A stretch of 64,000 bases of DNA, taken from positions 62,001 to 126,000 of the forward strand of contig JAPJBO010000028.1 in NCBI GenBank assembly GCA_030068145.1. The letters are read 5' to 3'. Source of the DNA: Diplonema papillatum. Its lineage: Eukaryota > Euglenozoa > Diplonemea > Diplonemida > Diplonemidae. A program made the position numbers and the translations under genes. Below the pieces are notes generated by a model that was not told the origin of the DNA, ran no database searches, and saw only the letters and a program-made list of their open reading frames with translations. Below are positions 34,003-43,761 of this stretch, in pieces. Each line of letters starts with the position of its first letter. Within the stretch, counting starts at the first letter, position 1.

Positions 34003-35022
34003 GCCCCATACCCTTCCTAAAACATCATTCTGCGTTCAAATACGCCCTCAGAAGCCTCCGGAGAGCCTTCTATGTTGTCCCAAATGCGATTTTGTGGGTT
34101 TTTAGGGGGTCCCCCCGCCTGTTGGCCGTAAACCGCCATAGAAGACACATATGCAACCTGATGCTGGGTCGCTTCTCTGTGCAAGATCCCAGCCCAAACA
34201 CACGTTTTCGGCGTTCTCTAGCACTCTCCAGGTGCATTCGACCCTCGGGCTTCGTGGTTTCTTTCGCTCACAGGTGTTCCGGGACGTGCAAAGATAAGGA
34301 GAAGGGCCTCCTGCATTGGGGACAGACCGAACTACGCCCTGCCTGTCTATACAGGCTTTGGGGTCAAATTGCACCTGCTTTGGCGCCGTATCCACCGTTT
34401 CGGGCTTCGTTTGTGCTGCTTTGGGGTCCACTAAGAACTCTGGTCCTGGCCCGAAGCCTCCGAGACCCGCTCACGGTGAAGTGGCGCCTACTGGGTCGCT
34501 TCCTCTCCAGCTTCGGCGCAAAGTCTTCACCACTGGATGCACTTTGAACGGTGAAAGTGGGCGCCAAAACCGAGCAAAGCGTCCCGCAAATCAGACCAGA
34601 GTTCTTAGTGGATCCCAAAGCAGCACAAACGAGACCAAAACGGTGCACATGGCGCCAAGGCGGCGCAATTCGACCCCAAAGCCTGTATAGACAGGCAGGG
34701 CGTGGTACGGTCTGTAGGTCCATTTGCCTTGTTTTTGCACACCCCGGAACACCTGTAAGCGAGATAATTTATGCAGTCCGAGGGTCGAATGCACCTGGAG
34801 AATGATAGAGAACGCCGAGTACGTGTGTTTAGGCCGGGATTTTGCTCCGAGGAGCGACCCAGCCTCAGGTTGCATATGTGTCTTCTATGGCGGTTTACGG
34901 CCAGCAGACGGGAGGACCCCCCAAAAACCAATAAAACCGCATTTGGGACATCATAGAAGGCTCTACGGAGGCTTCTGAGGGCATATTTGAACGTAGAATG
35001 ATGTTTTAGGAAGGGTATGGGG
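34003..35022. mobile_element. Foldback element: long inverted repeat, arms about 440 bp
   Basis: 34003-34446 is repeated in reverse complement at 34594-35022 with high identity. Matched landmarks: GCCCCATACCCTTCCTAAAA at the outer ends; GGCGGTTTACGGCC and CATATGTGTCTTCTATGG in the arms; GCCTGTATAGACAGGC within each arm; CCACTAAGAACTCTGGTC at the inner ends. The spacer is about 147 bp. No gene or target duplication seen. Open frames on both strands are mirror images and not genes. Confidence 0.9.
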
Positions 35023-35885
35023 CCTCAGTACCCGTCAGACCCTGGTGAGCTATGCGGGGATTCTTCCGCCCAAACCCCCCCCCCCCATCGACTCTATGTA
35101 TTTCTCGCAGTGTGGTGTTTGGGTTTCGCGGCACTTGCGGTGCTTCACGTGGTGCGGGCTGTTTCCGCCCTAAAATAAGGTTTTTTTTGGGTAGATTTGC
35201 AGGGTAAAACTGTTCGTTGCTCGCCACAGTTAAGGCACTCTGGGCACACTGGGAACCCGTGGTTTAGTGAGGTTATTCGTCTAATGGAGTCGTCGTTGCT
35301 GTGCGTCGTTTACAGTGCTTCTTTTTGCACCAGGGCTTATGGTGGCGTAGACTTTTGAAGAGTGGTTTCCCCACGGTTCGTCCGTCGCTGTGGCAGTAGG
35401 ACATCTCTCTCGTTTCTGCGTGGTGCTTCGCAGCGTTGTCTCTGCTTGTGACTTAGTTCTGGGTGGTTCCTTCTTGCAGTAACGTAGGTGCGTCCGTAAT
35501 CCTTGTTTTCCCTTCAGTTTGAGGCCGGTTGTTGTTGTGCGTGTGTGGCAGTGGGGACATCGTAAGTTAACTTCTGTTGGAGCTCTCGCCGCCAGCACTG
35601 ACAAACAGGAGTTCGAATTCGCGAGGACATGCAGACAGCATTGATTGCTTGACTATTGCAAGAGTTCGGATGTCTATGTTTGTTGATAAGGTACTCGACT
35701 GGAGAACGGGAACAGAATGGAAAGCACACAGCTTCAAGGCCTGTTCCAGTTCGGTGCTAGAAAGAGAAATGGGTATCGCAATTGGCTACCACAAATCCAT
35801 TGCATGTCGCATTACACTATTTTTGAGTCTCATGTTTAGACTGTGCATAAATCATGCAAGTTCAAGAACACATGCGTATCGTGAT
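35023..35885. other. Intergenic, no gene seen
   Basis: A C12-13 run near 35078-35090 and short unsupported frames only. Confidence 0.5.
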
Positions 35886-36749
35886 TTAGCCCAGCTCAAA
35901 TGAAGTGTTTCCAAAAACTCTCGATCTATCGAGTACTGGAACTGAGCCTTTGTACATTCGAACACATGCAAAGGATGGTTCGAGCGCAAACTTTCTCGCA
36001 AGCTGAACAGCCGCCTTGTTTTCTGCGGGGACATCGATGCTATAGGTACTCTCAGGCGGGATGTGTCGCAGTGCTGCAACAACAAGCTGCTCTGCGATAG
36101 CAGCATTATCGGCAAAGAGCGGCTGAAAGCGATATCCTACGTCAGCAGGGCGCAGCACACAGTACCCGACAAGCTCATCCGTCTGTAGAGACACAGCAGC
36201 TAGAGCTATTGCCTCCGGTTGCGCTACCCAGCATTTTAGAAATTGTTCGCGGCTCGCGAGAACAAGCTGAGAGTCGTAGCGCAGAACATTCGCAAAAGGT
36301 ACGCAGTCTATCCTCTTGATTGCATACATGTTTGCGCACGGGTTCTGTTCCTGCTCAGGAATGCACACCGAGCCGGAGTACCTGTCTGTGACAAAGCTCT
36401 CTACAAACCCGCTCTTTTGGTACGTGGGGACTTGCTCGCGAACTGCATCGAGTGCCAATGTCCTGCCCTGAACGCATTCCAACGCTTGTTTCCAAAGCTG
36501 CAGGCCAAACCCTTTGCCCCTGTGTTCGGGCAAGCAGATATAATACCCGATGAACGCGTGGTTTTCGCCGAACTTCACGGCCGACACACTGCACACGAGT
36601 TTTCCGTGAAGTTCGCCAACCAGAAACCCTGTCCGATCGGCTTCATAGAACTGCTTTGCATCGTGCTTGCCGGGGTTCCATCCTTCCTGACGCGCCCATT
36701 CGACGATTGTGCTCACCTCTGCTTCTGTCGCCGTCCGAACGACGAGCAT
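35886..36749 (-). CDS. GNAT N-acetyltransferase with C-terminal Acetyltransf_18-like domain
   Basis: 287 residues from the ATG at 36749 (MLVVRTATEAEV, the usual GNAT start); the frame is open upstream but without ATG. The N-terminal GNAT fold has the acetyl-CoA loop motif in LPEHRGKGFGLQLW (R-x-x-G-x-G/A) and a following YQKSGF, as in beta-6/alpha-4. The second half (VGYCVLRPADVGYRFQPLFADN... YSIDVPAENKAAVQLARKF) matches the second domain of the bacterial YitH-type two-domain acetyltransferases. Substrate unknown. The compact, intronless, bacterial-like architecture is compatible with old lateral transfer, which is not shown by base composition here. Confidence 0.8.
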   Translation of the reverse strand: MLVVRTATEAEVSTIVEWARQEGWNPGKHDAKQFYEADRTGFLVGELHGKLVCSVSAVKFGENHAFIGYYICLPEHRGKGFGLQLWKQALECVQGRTLALDAVREQVPTYQKSGFVESFVTDRYSGSVCIPEQEQNPCANMYAIKRIDCVPFANVLRYDSQLVLASREQFLKCWVAQPEAIALAAVSLQTDELVGYCVLRPADVGYRFQPLFADNAAIAEQLVVAALRHIPPESTYSIDVPAENKAAVQLARKFALEPSFACVRMYKGSVPVLDRSRVFGNTSFELG

Positions 36750-37168
36750 ATTTATCAGATATGTAAAGGCTAGGGTTGTCCAAACTGTGTTCAACAATTT
36801 TAGCCTTCTTGACTATAACGCGATGCTGATGGATGAAAACCTGCGTGAGCCAAAGGGAGAGTATTGGTGATCAAAGAATTGCGTAGTTTTAAGGTCACGT
36901 CCGGAGAAAGGGCTTCGCAACTACGTCTGTGAGCATGGCTTGAAAAAGCGACGCCGCAGTGGACTACTTGTTGCATAGGTGAGGGTACGTGTATGGAGAA
37001 GGTATGTTCTAGGCGTGTCACCGGGCGGTAAGCTGACACGCAAATTGCAAGAAGTTGCAAATGAGGCGTTCACATTATCCACGCTGGACGGTAAGTCATT
37101 TGGCTCCGTCTCAGCGATGAAAGCGCAGGCCGGCACGCGAGTGAATCGCGTTTTCAGCGGAATGGGCA

Positions 37169-39058
37169 TCACGTTGTCTGTGCTTCTCTGCTCGTGTTCA
37201 TTGCAGGCAGTATACACTCATGAGACGTGTACGTAGGTAGAGGTCTCGCTGCACCCGACGTGACAAGGTCGTTCCAGAATCTCTTCTTGTCGTTGGCGAC
37301 GTCTTCACGAGCGCTGCGCTTCCGCTCTCCGAGATTAATGAGGTTGCGGGCATTGACGTTGTGGATCCTCTGCGCCTCCAGTTTTTCGGCGCTCCTCGAC
37401 AGCTTTTCAGTACGGTGTTCCTGCTCAAAAGATAGCTTCAACATGCAGTCTACCGCGAAGGCATCGGTTGCTGCCAGAGCACGCGCCCAACCTTCTTTTC
37501 TTCGTAGCTCGCAAAACCTTCTCCGAGAGTCCTCTGCAACACGACGACAGTGCTCTTTCGCCCGTGTACGACCCCGTGCTGATTCACTTTTGGGCGGCGC
37601 CGTTAAAAACTCTCCGGTACTCGAGATCATGGGGGGAAGCCGTTTGGAAGTGCTCCACTCAGAGGGACTGTCCACCAAGCATTTCATCCTCGATTTCGGT
37701 TTCGGCCGACTCTGCTTCCCTTGCCGCGCCGTCCGCCGAAGCTGCTCGAAGGCCCGCCGGCACAACAGGCCTTCGCTCTTTTTCTGCAGACGCTGCGCTG
37801 AGTCATCCAAAGCAGACCGCCTTTGAGCCACAGCACAGAAGGCGAACCACCTCCAGAAGTACCGGTTGCCCAATCGCAGAAGCAGAGTTTTGCACATGTT
37901 GGCAGCGCGCCGGCAGCGGGAGCGACCCTTGCTGCCGTCACGTTCTTTCCAAGTCACACGCAGCATAAGCGTAAAAAATGTTGCCTTCGCCAGGTACCGG
38001 TCGCCGATGGCTCGAATGCACTGCAGCACCTCCCAGCGATAATCAGCATCCGCGACAATATCGACGCAATTCACAGCCCACAGCCGTCCTCGCAGCACCA
38101 GAAGCAGCTCTTCACGCAGTTCAGGAGACACAGGCCGCCTCCTGAGCTTGACGTCTCCGAGCATGCGGCCTGCTACACTGAGTCCCCTCACTTTGGATCC
38201 GAGCTGTGTTCTTAAAACGTACACTGCCAGCTTCAAGCTGGCGCTGCGTTGCTGTGCACAGTTTGGAATCGGATGCAGATATTCGTCGGCCATGCATATC
38301 ACCTTTCCGTCCAACAGCTTCAGCGTACTGAACCCGTGGTGGCGACGGATCACCTTGGCAAGCATGCCGGTCGCTCGTACTGGGTGCGTTATTCGAACGC
38401 GGTTGAACGTGACCCGGTTTCGCTGCGAGTGCCGCCGGTAGACTCGTTGAATAGTAACAGCCGCCGACCGGGCATCGGCAGCCATATTAGTGCCGCTCTC
38501 AGCTCTGCCCCTCTCTATCTGTTCTCGAACAAGGTGGGAAGTTCGCGGATCCAACTGCAAGGAAGGCAGGTACGCAGCCGCAAAGCTGAGAGCAAAACGG
38601 GCGGCCATCCCTTGCCCCACCCGTTGAAGCTTCCTCGCTGCCTCCCTGTGTTCCACTCGCATTCTACCTCCAGCAAGGCTCTCGTGTCCGGGCACCTTGT
38701 CACCAACTGAAGCCGCTGCTGCACGTGCTTCCATCAGCATCCGTGGACACTTGATACATGCGTGCCGCATGCTCTTCCAAATGTCAGTTCTCTCGAACAA
38801 CTCGCTGGTCGTCAAGGCGCTACGTTGCTGACGTTCAATACGAAAGAGCAAACTGTCACGCCCATGGGGAATCGCGTCGACGTCTTTTTTCGGAGCCTCG
38901 CGCACGTCGTCATTCGGCACGTGTAAAGGCTTCGTATTTTCAGCGTGTTTACGGTCGTTTCTGCAATTTTTTTGCTTTGCTGAAAAAGCACAACGCATTC
39001 TCCGATTTCCTATGATCATGTCAGCACACGTACGAAAGCGTAGGAGACTCCTTGCCAT
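37169..39058 (-). CDS. Unknown 629-residue basic protein with IQ-like motif
   Basis: Single exon from an ATG at 39058. Very Arg/Lys-rich and mostly helical. One calmodulin-binding-type IQ motif is visible (AAVTIQRVYRRHSQRNR, about residue 200). Other aromatic/basic helices (RYFWRWFAFCAV, LCRRAFEQLRRTA) resemble IQ or Sfi1/centrin-binding repeats. No catalytic domain recognised. Such proteins are common in flagellar and basal-body structures, but that is inference. The C-terminal 150 residues look coiled-coil (EQEHRTEKLSRSAEKLEAQR). Confidence 0.7.
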   Translation of the reverse strand: MARSLLRFRTCADMIIGNRRMRCAFSAKQKNCRNDRKHAENTKPLHVPNDDVREAPKKDVDAIPHGRDSLLFRIERQQRSALTTSELFERTDIWKSMRHACIKCPRMLMEARAAAASVGDKVPGHESLAGGRMRVEHREAARKLQRVGQGMAARFALSFAAAYLPSLQLDPRTSHLVREQIERGRAESGTNMAADARSAAVTIQRVYRRHSQRNRVTFNRVRITHPVRATGMLAKVIRRHHGFSTLKLLDGKVICMADEYLHPIPNCAQQRSASLKLAVYVLRTQLGSKVRGLSVAGRMLGDVKLRRRPVSPELREELLLVLRGRLWAVNCVDIVADADYRWEVLQCIRAIGDRYLAKATFFTLMLRVTWKERDGSKGRSRCRRAANMCKTLLLRLGNRYFWRWFAFCAVAQRRSALDDSAQRLQKKSEGLLCRRAFEQLRRTARQGKQSRPKPKSRMKCLVDSPSEWSTSKRLPPMISSTGEFLTAPPKSESARGRTRAKEHCRRVAEDSRRRFCELRRKEGWARALAATDAFAVDCMLKLSFEQEHRTEKLSRSAEKLEAQRIHNVNARNLINLGERKRSAREDVANDKKRFWNDLVTSGAARPLPTYTSHECILPAMNTSREAQTT

Positions 39059-39744
39059 CCTTCAGTCACTCGACGTCGGCGGCAAAAGGACACTTGGGAA
39101 CAGCACACATGCCGGCAGCTTGAGCCATGTGGCATGCGCTAACAGATAGGCAACCCTTGCTCTGGAAACATAGCTGCCAGCTCTGCACTAGGAACGCCTT
39201 AAGCGCATTTCCGACTTCGAAAAGACACAGCGTAGCGCACACCTCGTATCATTGCGCCGCAGAACTCCGTATGGGTTCCATGTTTTTGGTCTGGCCTTGG
39301 CACGGGCTGACATTCTATGGTTTCGCCGATCGAACCCCCGGGACGGTCCGCTGTCAATCTTTACGCGGCCTGTGAGTGGAGATTAATGAAATGACAAAGG
39401 GTGAGCGGACAGCAAAAAGCTGTAGTCTCAGACAGAAGTCAGACTTTTCACGATGTGCAAAGCAGAAGCCCCTGGAGGACTTGCTTCCCAGTCTTCGTAG
39501 GTGTACGCGAACAGCTACTTGATATTTGAACAAGAATTGGTTCAGCACATACTATTGTTGACGTTCTGCTCCAAACGGTGTTTCAGTGTTAAGAACCGCG
39601 CCGCGTTGACCACGTCGAGCGCCTCAATAAGCTCAGCCTGTGGAAGGTATTTATTTGCATGAGCCTACGACAAGATTCCGAGGAAGCTGCTTCGAGCCTT
39701 TTTACGAGGCAGACCACGACCACACAACTCGCACACGCACACAC

Positions 39745-40227
39745 CTTTTCTTGGCTTTGATACGAGTCCGCCGGCAGAGAATGCGTCTGCGGCGTTTTGT
39801 CTGCTTCTCTCAGAGCTTTTCGCTTGCAGAAGCGAATAGAGACTTTGTTGTCGCGCATCCGATTCAAGATTACGCGGAATTGTCGGAATTCGTACGACAC
39901 CAACTCCATTCGGTCGTCTTCTTCTGCGTGTGAGAGTGACAAGGCATCCATCACAAATCTCTTGTGGGCTCTCAGCAACTGCTCCTGAACACGTGTTGCA
40001 GCGAGAAGCATCTCCTCGTGATCTTTCTTCTCAACGGACAGACTGTGCTGTAGACGTTCGTACACCCGTTCTCGCTCTCTAACCTCGCTCTGCTCTACAT
40101 GGCCGCGCGCTACGTGCTGGGCTGAGCACAGAAGCACGCGCACTGCCTTCTGAAACTCGGCATACTTCTCGGCACTATGTTTTTCCCTTCGAAGAAAGTA
40201 TAAGTAATCGACGTACTTGTTTTCCAT
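39745..40227 (-). CDS. Coiled-coil protein, 5' exon(s) of an incomplete model
   Basis: From the ATG at 40227 (MENKYVDYLYFL) a charged helical product runs for about 161 codons to a donor GAAAAG|GTGTGTG. Beyond it the frame decays to Cys/Val-rich noise, so an intron is likely. The 3' exon(s), expected between 39100 and 39600, are not resolved. The frame is also open upstream to a CAG acceptor near 40270, so an upstream exon is possible. No domain recognised. Confidence 0.5.
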
Positions 40228-41247
40228 CTCAGTCAGCGGCTCATCTTCGCTCGTGTTTCTTTTTGATCTCCTGCAAATGGGCACCAATCAGAGATCACTT
40301 GTCAAGAAGCCCATTCTGGGAGTTGACGCTCGAGCCGAGCACGACCCTGACGGAAGTTGCTGTTCACCAAAGCTAATCACGACCCGATCCGATGGGTCCA
40401 GATACGGCACGGTCCGATTGAACAACCGAAGGTACGAGGGACGAGAAACGGGAGTTCCTTACCCCTTATTGCTGTTCGAATGCGCTACCCGATGGGCTCG
40501 CTGTTCCCCCTCCAGGGCCTCCACCGTTCCTCATTTAGACAATTCTGCTGTCTAAGCTAGGAAGAACCGGTATCAAGCGTGAACGCGTGGCGGCCGCAAG
40601 CCAGTTTCCCCGGCTATTGCATATGTTTGACGCATATGTTTGCGCTTCTCGGCTAGATGTAGTTTGTATGGAAAAACGGATGCTCGGAAGTTCAAAGCTT
40701 GGTTGTCGAACGGTTGGGCGAGATGCGATGACTGAGGAACATGAAAACAGTGAATGTGACGAGCTCTGGGGGACGAGGCCCGCGGCCAGCACACACAAGA
40801 CAACGCGTGGATGTAACCACGGGACGGATAGGAAACAGGAAATCCACGTTCCGCGGTTCGGAGTGCAAAGAAATGCACCGTCGAAAGGTGCTCTCCCGAG
40901 GACTCTCGTCAATGGCTAAACCACTGGAACAAAGTTGCGGGCAACTTGGAGAGCGAGAAGGAGAGGAAAGGTACACGAGAAAAATGGGCAAACGTGCTCT
41001 CGGACGAGCACCCAGCCCTTTGAGCCCAAAGCGCTGTTTCAACGTTGCTTCGTTTTCTTGGTTTGTTGACGGCTCCGAAAGCAAAAGTCCATTGCTGTGT
41101 ACTCGCAACTGGAATATGACACGGTATGTTGTGGTTTGCCCACCGTTGCACTTGCAATGTAGAACGAACGTTCATTCAGAAAATTTGCTTCTCGGTGGCT
41201 AGGGAGCTAGAGAGGAGAAGGAATAAGTATCGGGCTGCTGCTTTGAG

Positions 41248-41526
41248 GCTGGCACTACAAGTGTGTGGGCCTTTGAAGCATGGATGATGCCTCTCGCGCT
41301 GCTCCCCTTGAGGTTCCTGGCTCATGCCAAAGCGCCACCGCCCGGGTTAAGGGGTTGCGACATCAGGCGTGGGCCAGGGCCAGGGAGGCTGTTCGGAGGG
41401 GTCACCACCCACCGTTCGCGGGCTTTGTTACTTCACTGCACCCCGCTCTCCCCGGCCTTCGTCATTCCGGGGTTCCACGGCCATCCCCCCCGCGTGGGGA
41501 ATGGACGGCTGGCACTATAAGTGTGG
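41248..41526. repeat. GC-rich insert between 19-bp direct repeats
   Basis: GGCTGGCACTACAAGTGTG (41248-41266) recurs with one change at 41508-41526, around 241 bp of clearly more GC-rich DNA (CCCGGG, CCCCCCCGCG). The size and flanking repeats fit a retroposed fragment with target duplication. No intact coding sequence. Confidence 0.6.
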
Positions 41527-41567
41527 CTTGGACGACGGACGTAGCTGGGATGTACCGTGAAACGGCT

Positions 41568-43217
41568 CTATTCTCGGGGTTGCTGCGAAGAAGCGACTAG
41601 TTGAAGGAGCGCCGCATCGCTGCGGTGAATGTAGACGTCGGCTGAGCGACTCCTCTTTCGCTTGCGGTGCAGCGTGAGGCGCCTGTCCTTTGTATCAAGC
41701 ACAGACGACACCACCGCGGCAGCAATTTCGCCGGCCGGTGCTTCGCTTGAAGAAACCCCGCTTTCGTACGCTCCATCGTCGCTGTCCTGTGTTAGTATTT
41801 TCGTCAATCTTCGCCGAAACAGTTGGTGACGTTCTTTTTGAATCTCTTGTACGAGAACAACCAAAAGCATCCGCGTCAACAGTGTTAGTCCCTTATTTTG
41901 GAGGTGGTCACAAGGGAAGTCATGATTGCAATTCGGTACTGGCTTGTAAGATCCAAGGGTCTTCCAGCATGAGAGAAAAGCAAGGACTCCATACTTCTTC
42001 CTGCTGCGGGCAGTGCAGGATTTGCGCCTTCCAGAAGTCGGGGTCAAGATCTGCAGTCTGCCTGACGACTTCCTGTTGATGTTCGGTCGAGCTTGACAAC
42101 CTCAAAGCATGGTACGATGCGTACCGTCGTCACAGTTTCACTGAGGGAGATGCACGAGGAAAGTCGATTGGAGTTTGGGTTAATTAATGAATGCAAGAAT
42201 CTGTGGCGATAATCTGCATCGATAAGAGAACTTCACACAGCCGTCAAGTTTTACACCATGCCCACATCCCCCGGTTGCTGGCACTCGCAAGAAATGGCAT
42301 GTACTGTTGTTAACCTTGCTCGAACCGACGTTTTCGATTTTTTCGGCGTTCTAAAGTGCTGCAGTGTTCTCTGTTGAAAAGACCGTTTGCGCCCTGACAA
42401 CAGAGCCAACAACGTACGAAGACGGGGTTGCAGCTCAATCGACAGTTTCAGCAGAATCCACCTCCTTCACCCCAGCATTCAGAGCAGCAACACTTCTCCA
42501 CGGACATACATCATGGTAATAACCTTCCTCTGTTCCATGGAAATAATCTTCTATCTGACACAGAAAGTACATTTTTAACGCAACGTTGGCATACCCTCCG
42601 CCAATAATTGGGGTCTAAAGGTTGCGGGTCTTCCTGCTTCTTTCTCTTCCGACTTCGCGTCCGCTCGAAATCCTTGAAAAAAACTGTTTTCAGCATCGCG
42701 TCGTCGCTTTGTAGGAGTGCAACAACCTGTTTGACGTGTTTGTGCGAATTCACACCAAGCTCGCGGTCTAAATTACAACTCAGCTGTAAAATATTTGGCA
42801 GGGGCCGACACTCAAAGACCGTGAGAAAGAGCCTCAACAGAAAAGGTGTACCTCTTCAATGCACGTGTCGTTGTAGGAGTGCAGCCATATCCTCCATTGC
42901 TGTAGGCGCTTGCTGAAGTCACGCTTGGAGCCCGTTCGCCCAGGGTGGGGTGGCTGCATAGTTCCGTGCGGTGGCGGCTTGTTGACAGCAACATATGACA
43001 GGTAATTCGTATAAGCCGGAGACGACCAGCCCAACAACATTTGGCGAACGCCGTACTTGACACGGCTGGCGTTGCTTCCGTCCCCGACAGCGCACCATTC
43101 GTTCGTGATTTGTTCGCCTATGGATTGCCAAGGCTGCTGAACCCTGTTCGGTCTGGGCAGGCCATCTTCTGTTTCTTGCTCCCCAAGGTCCATCTGAAAT
43201 GTGTGAACATTTTGCAA
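41568..43217 (-). CDS. Unknown 4-exon gene, about 302 residues
   Basis: Exons 42852-43217, 42595-42783, 41995-42072, 41568-41843; all introns GT-AG and phase 0. The last acceptor (CAAGAG|ATT) is weak. A D-P-x-(Y/F)-W motif occurs at the end of exon 2 (LDPNYWRR) and again in exon 3 (LDPDFWKAQ). There is a basic stretch (ERTRSRKRKKQED) and a C-terminal HRKRKRSRS, suggesting nuclear location. No family recognised. The reading frame across the four exons shows continuous helical, charged sequence, which supports a real gene. Confidence 0.6.
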
Positions 43218-43761
43218 AACTGCAGAGGGCAGAACCGATGAGATTCGCTCTTCCGTATTTTGCGGGAGGATTCACTCTTTGAACGCACCGTTCTCACTCA
43301 AACTTGACTATTGTGGTACAAAGCTGTTCAGACGGGATTCGGGGGAGGTTCGTCAGGCGCGACAACTATTCCGTGAAAGAAATGAAGCAGGACTCTAAGG
43401 GTTAGGGGTAAATGTCAAAAACGAAGACAACGCGGGTTAAGAAAGCTAGAAAAGCGGTGGTTGTTTGTGATCTATAAATTAGCGGAAAATACATGCACTC
43501 TCTTATGATAGAAGGCGTTCTGCGGAAGCAGATGCCGCACAGAAGTGAGTACGTATTGAACCACGGGCAGTGTGAGTCTCATTCGATGAGACGGGCAGAA
43601 CTATTGATTCGTGCCATGCGTGTGGCTCGAACCTTTGAGCCTGTGTAGACATTTGATGAAATCATCCGTTGGTCGGAGATAGGGGGAAACATTGTAAGGC
43701 GGCTTTTTTTTTCATCGGCTTCGCTCGATACAGTGACAGCAAATTGCTATTCGACAGTCCA

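Noticed and set aside
33840-34547. 235-codon plus-strand frame
   Set aside because: Runs through one foldback arm; the other arm gives mirror-image frames on the opposite strand.
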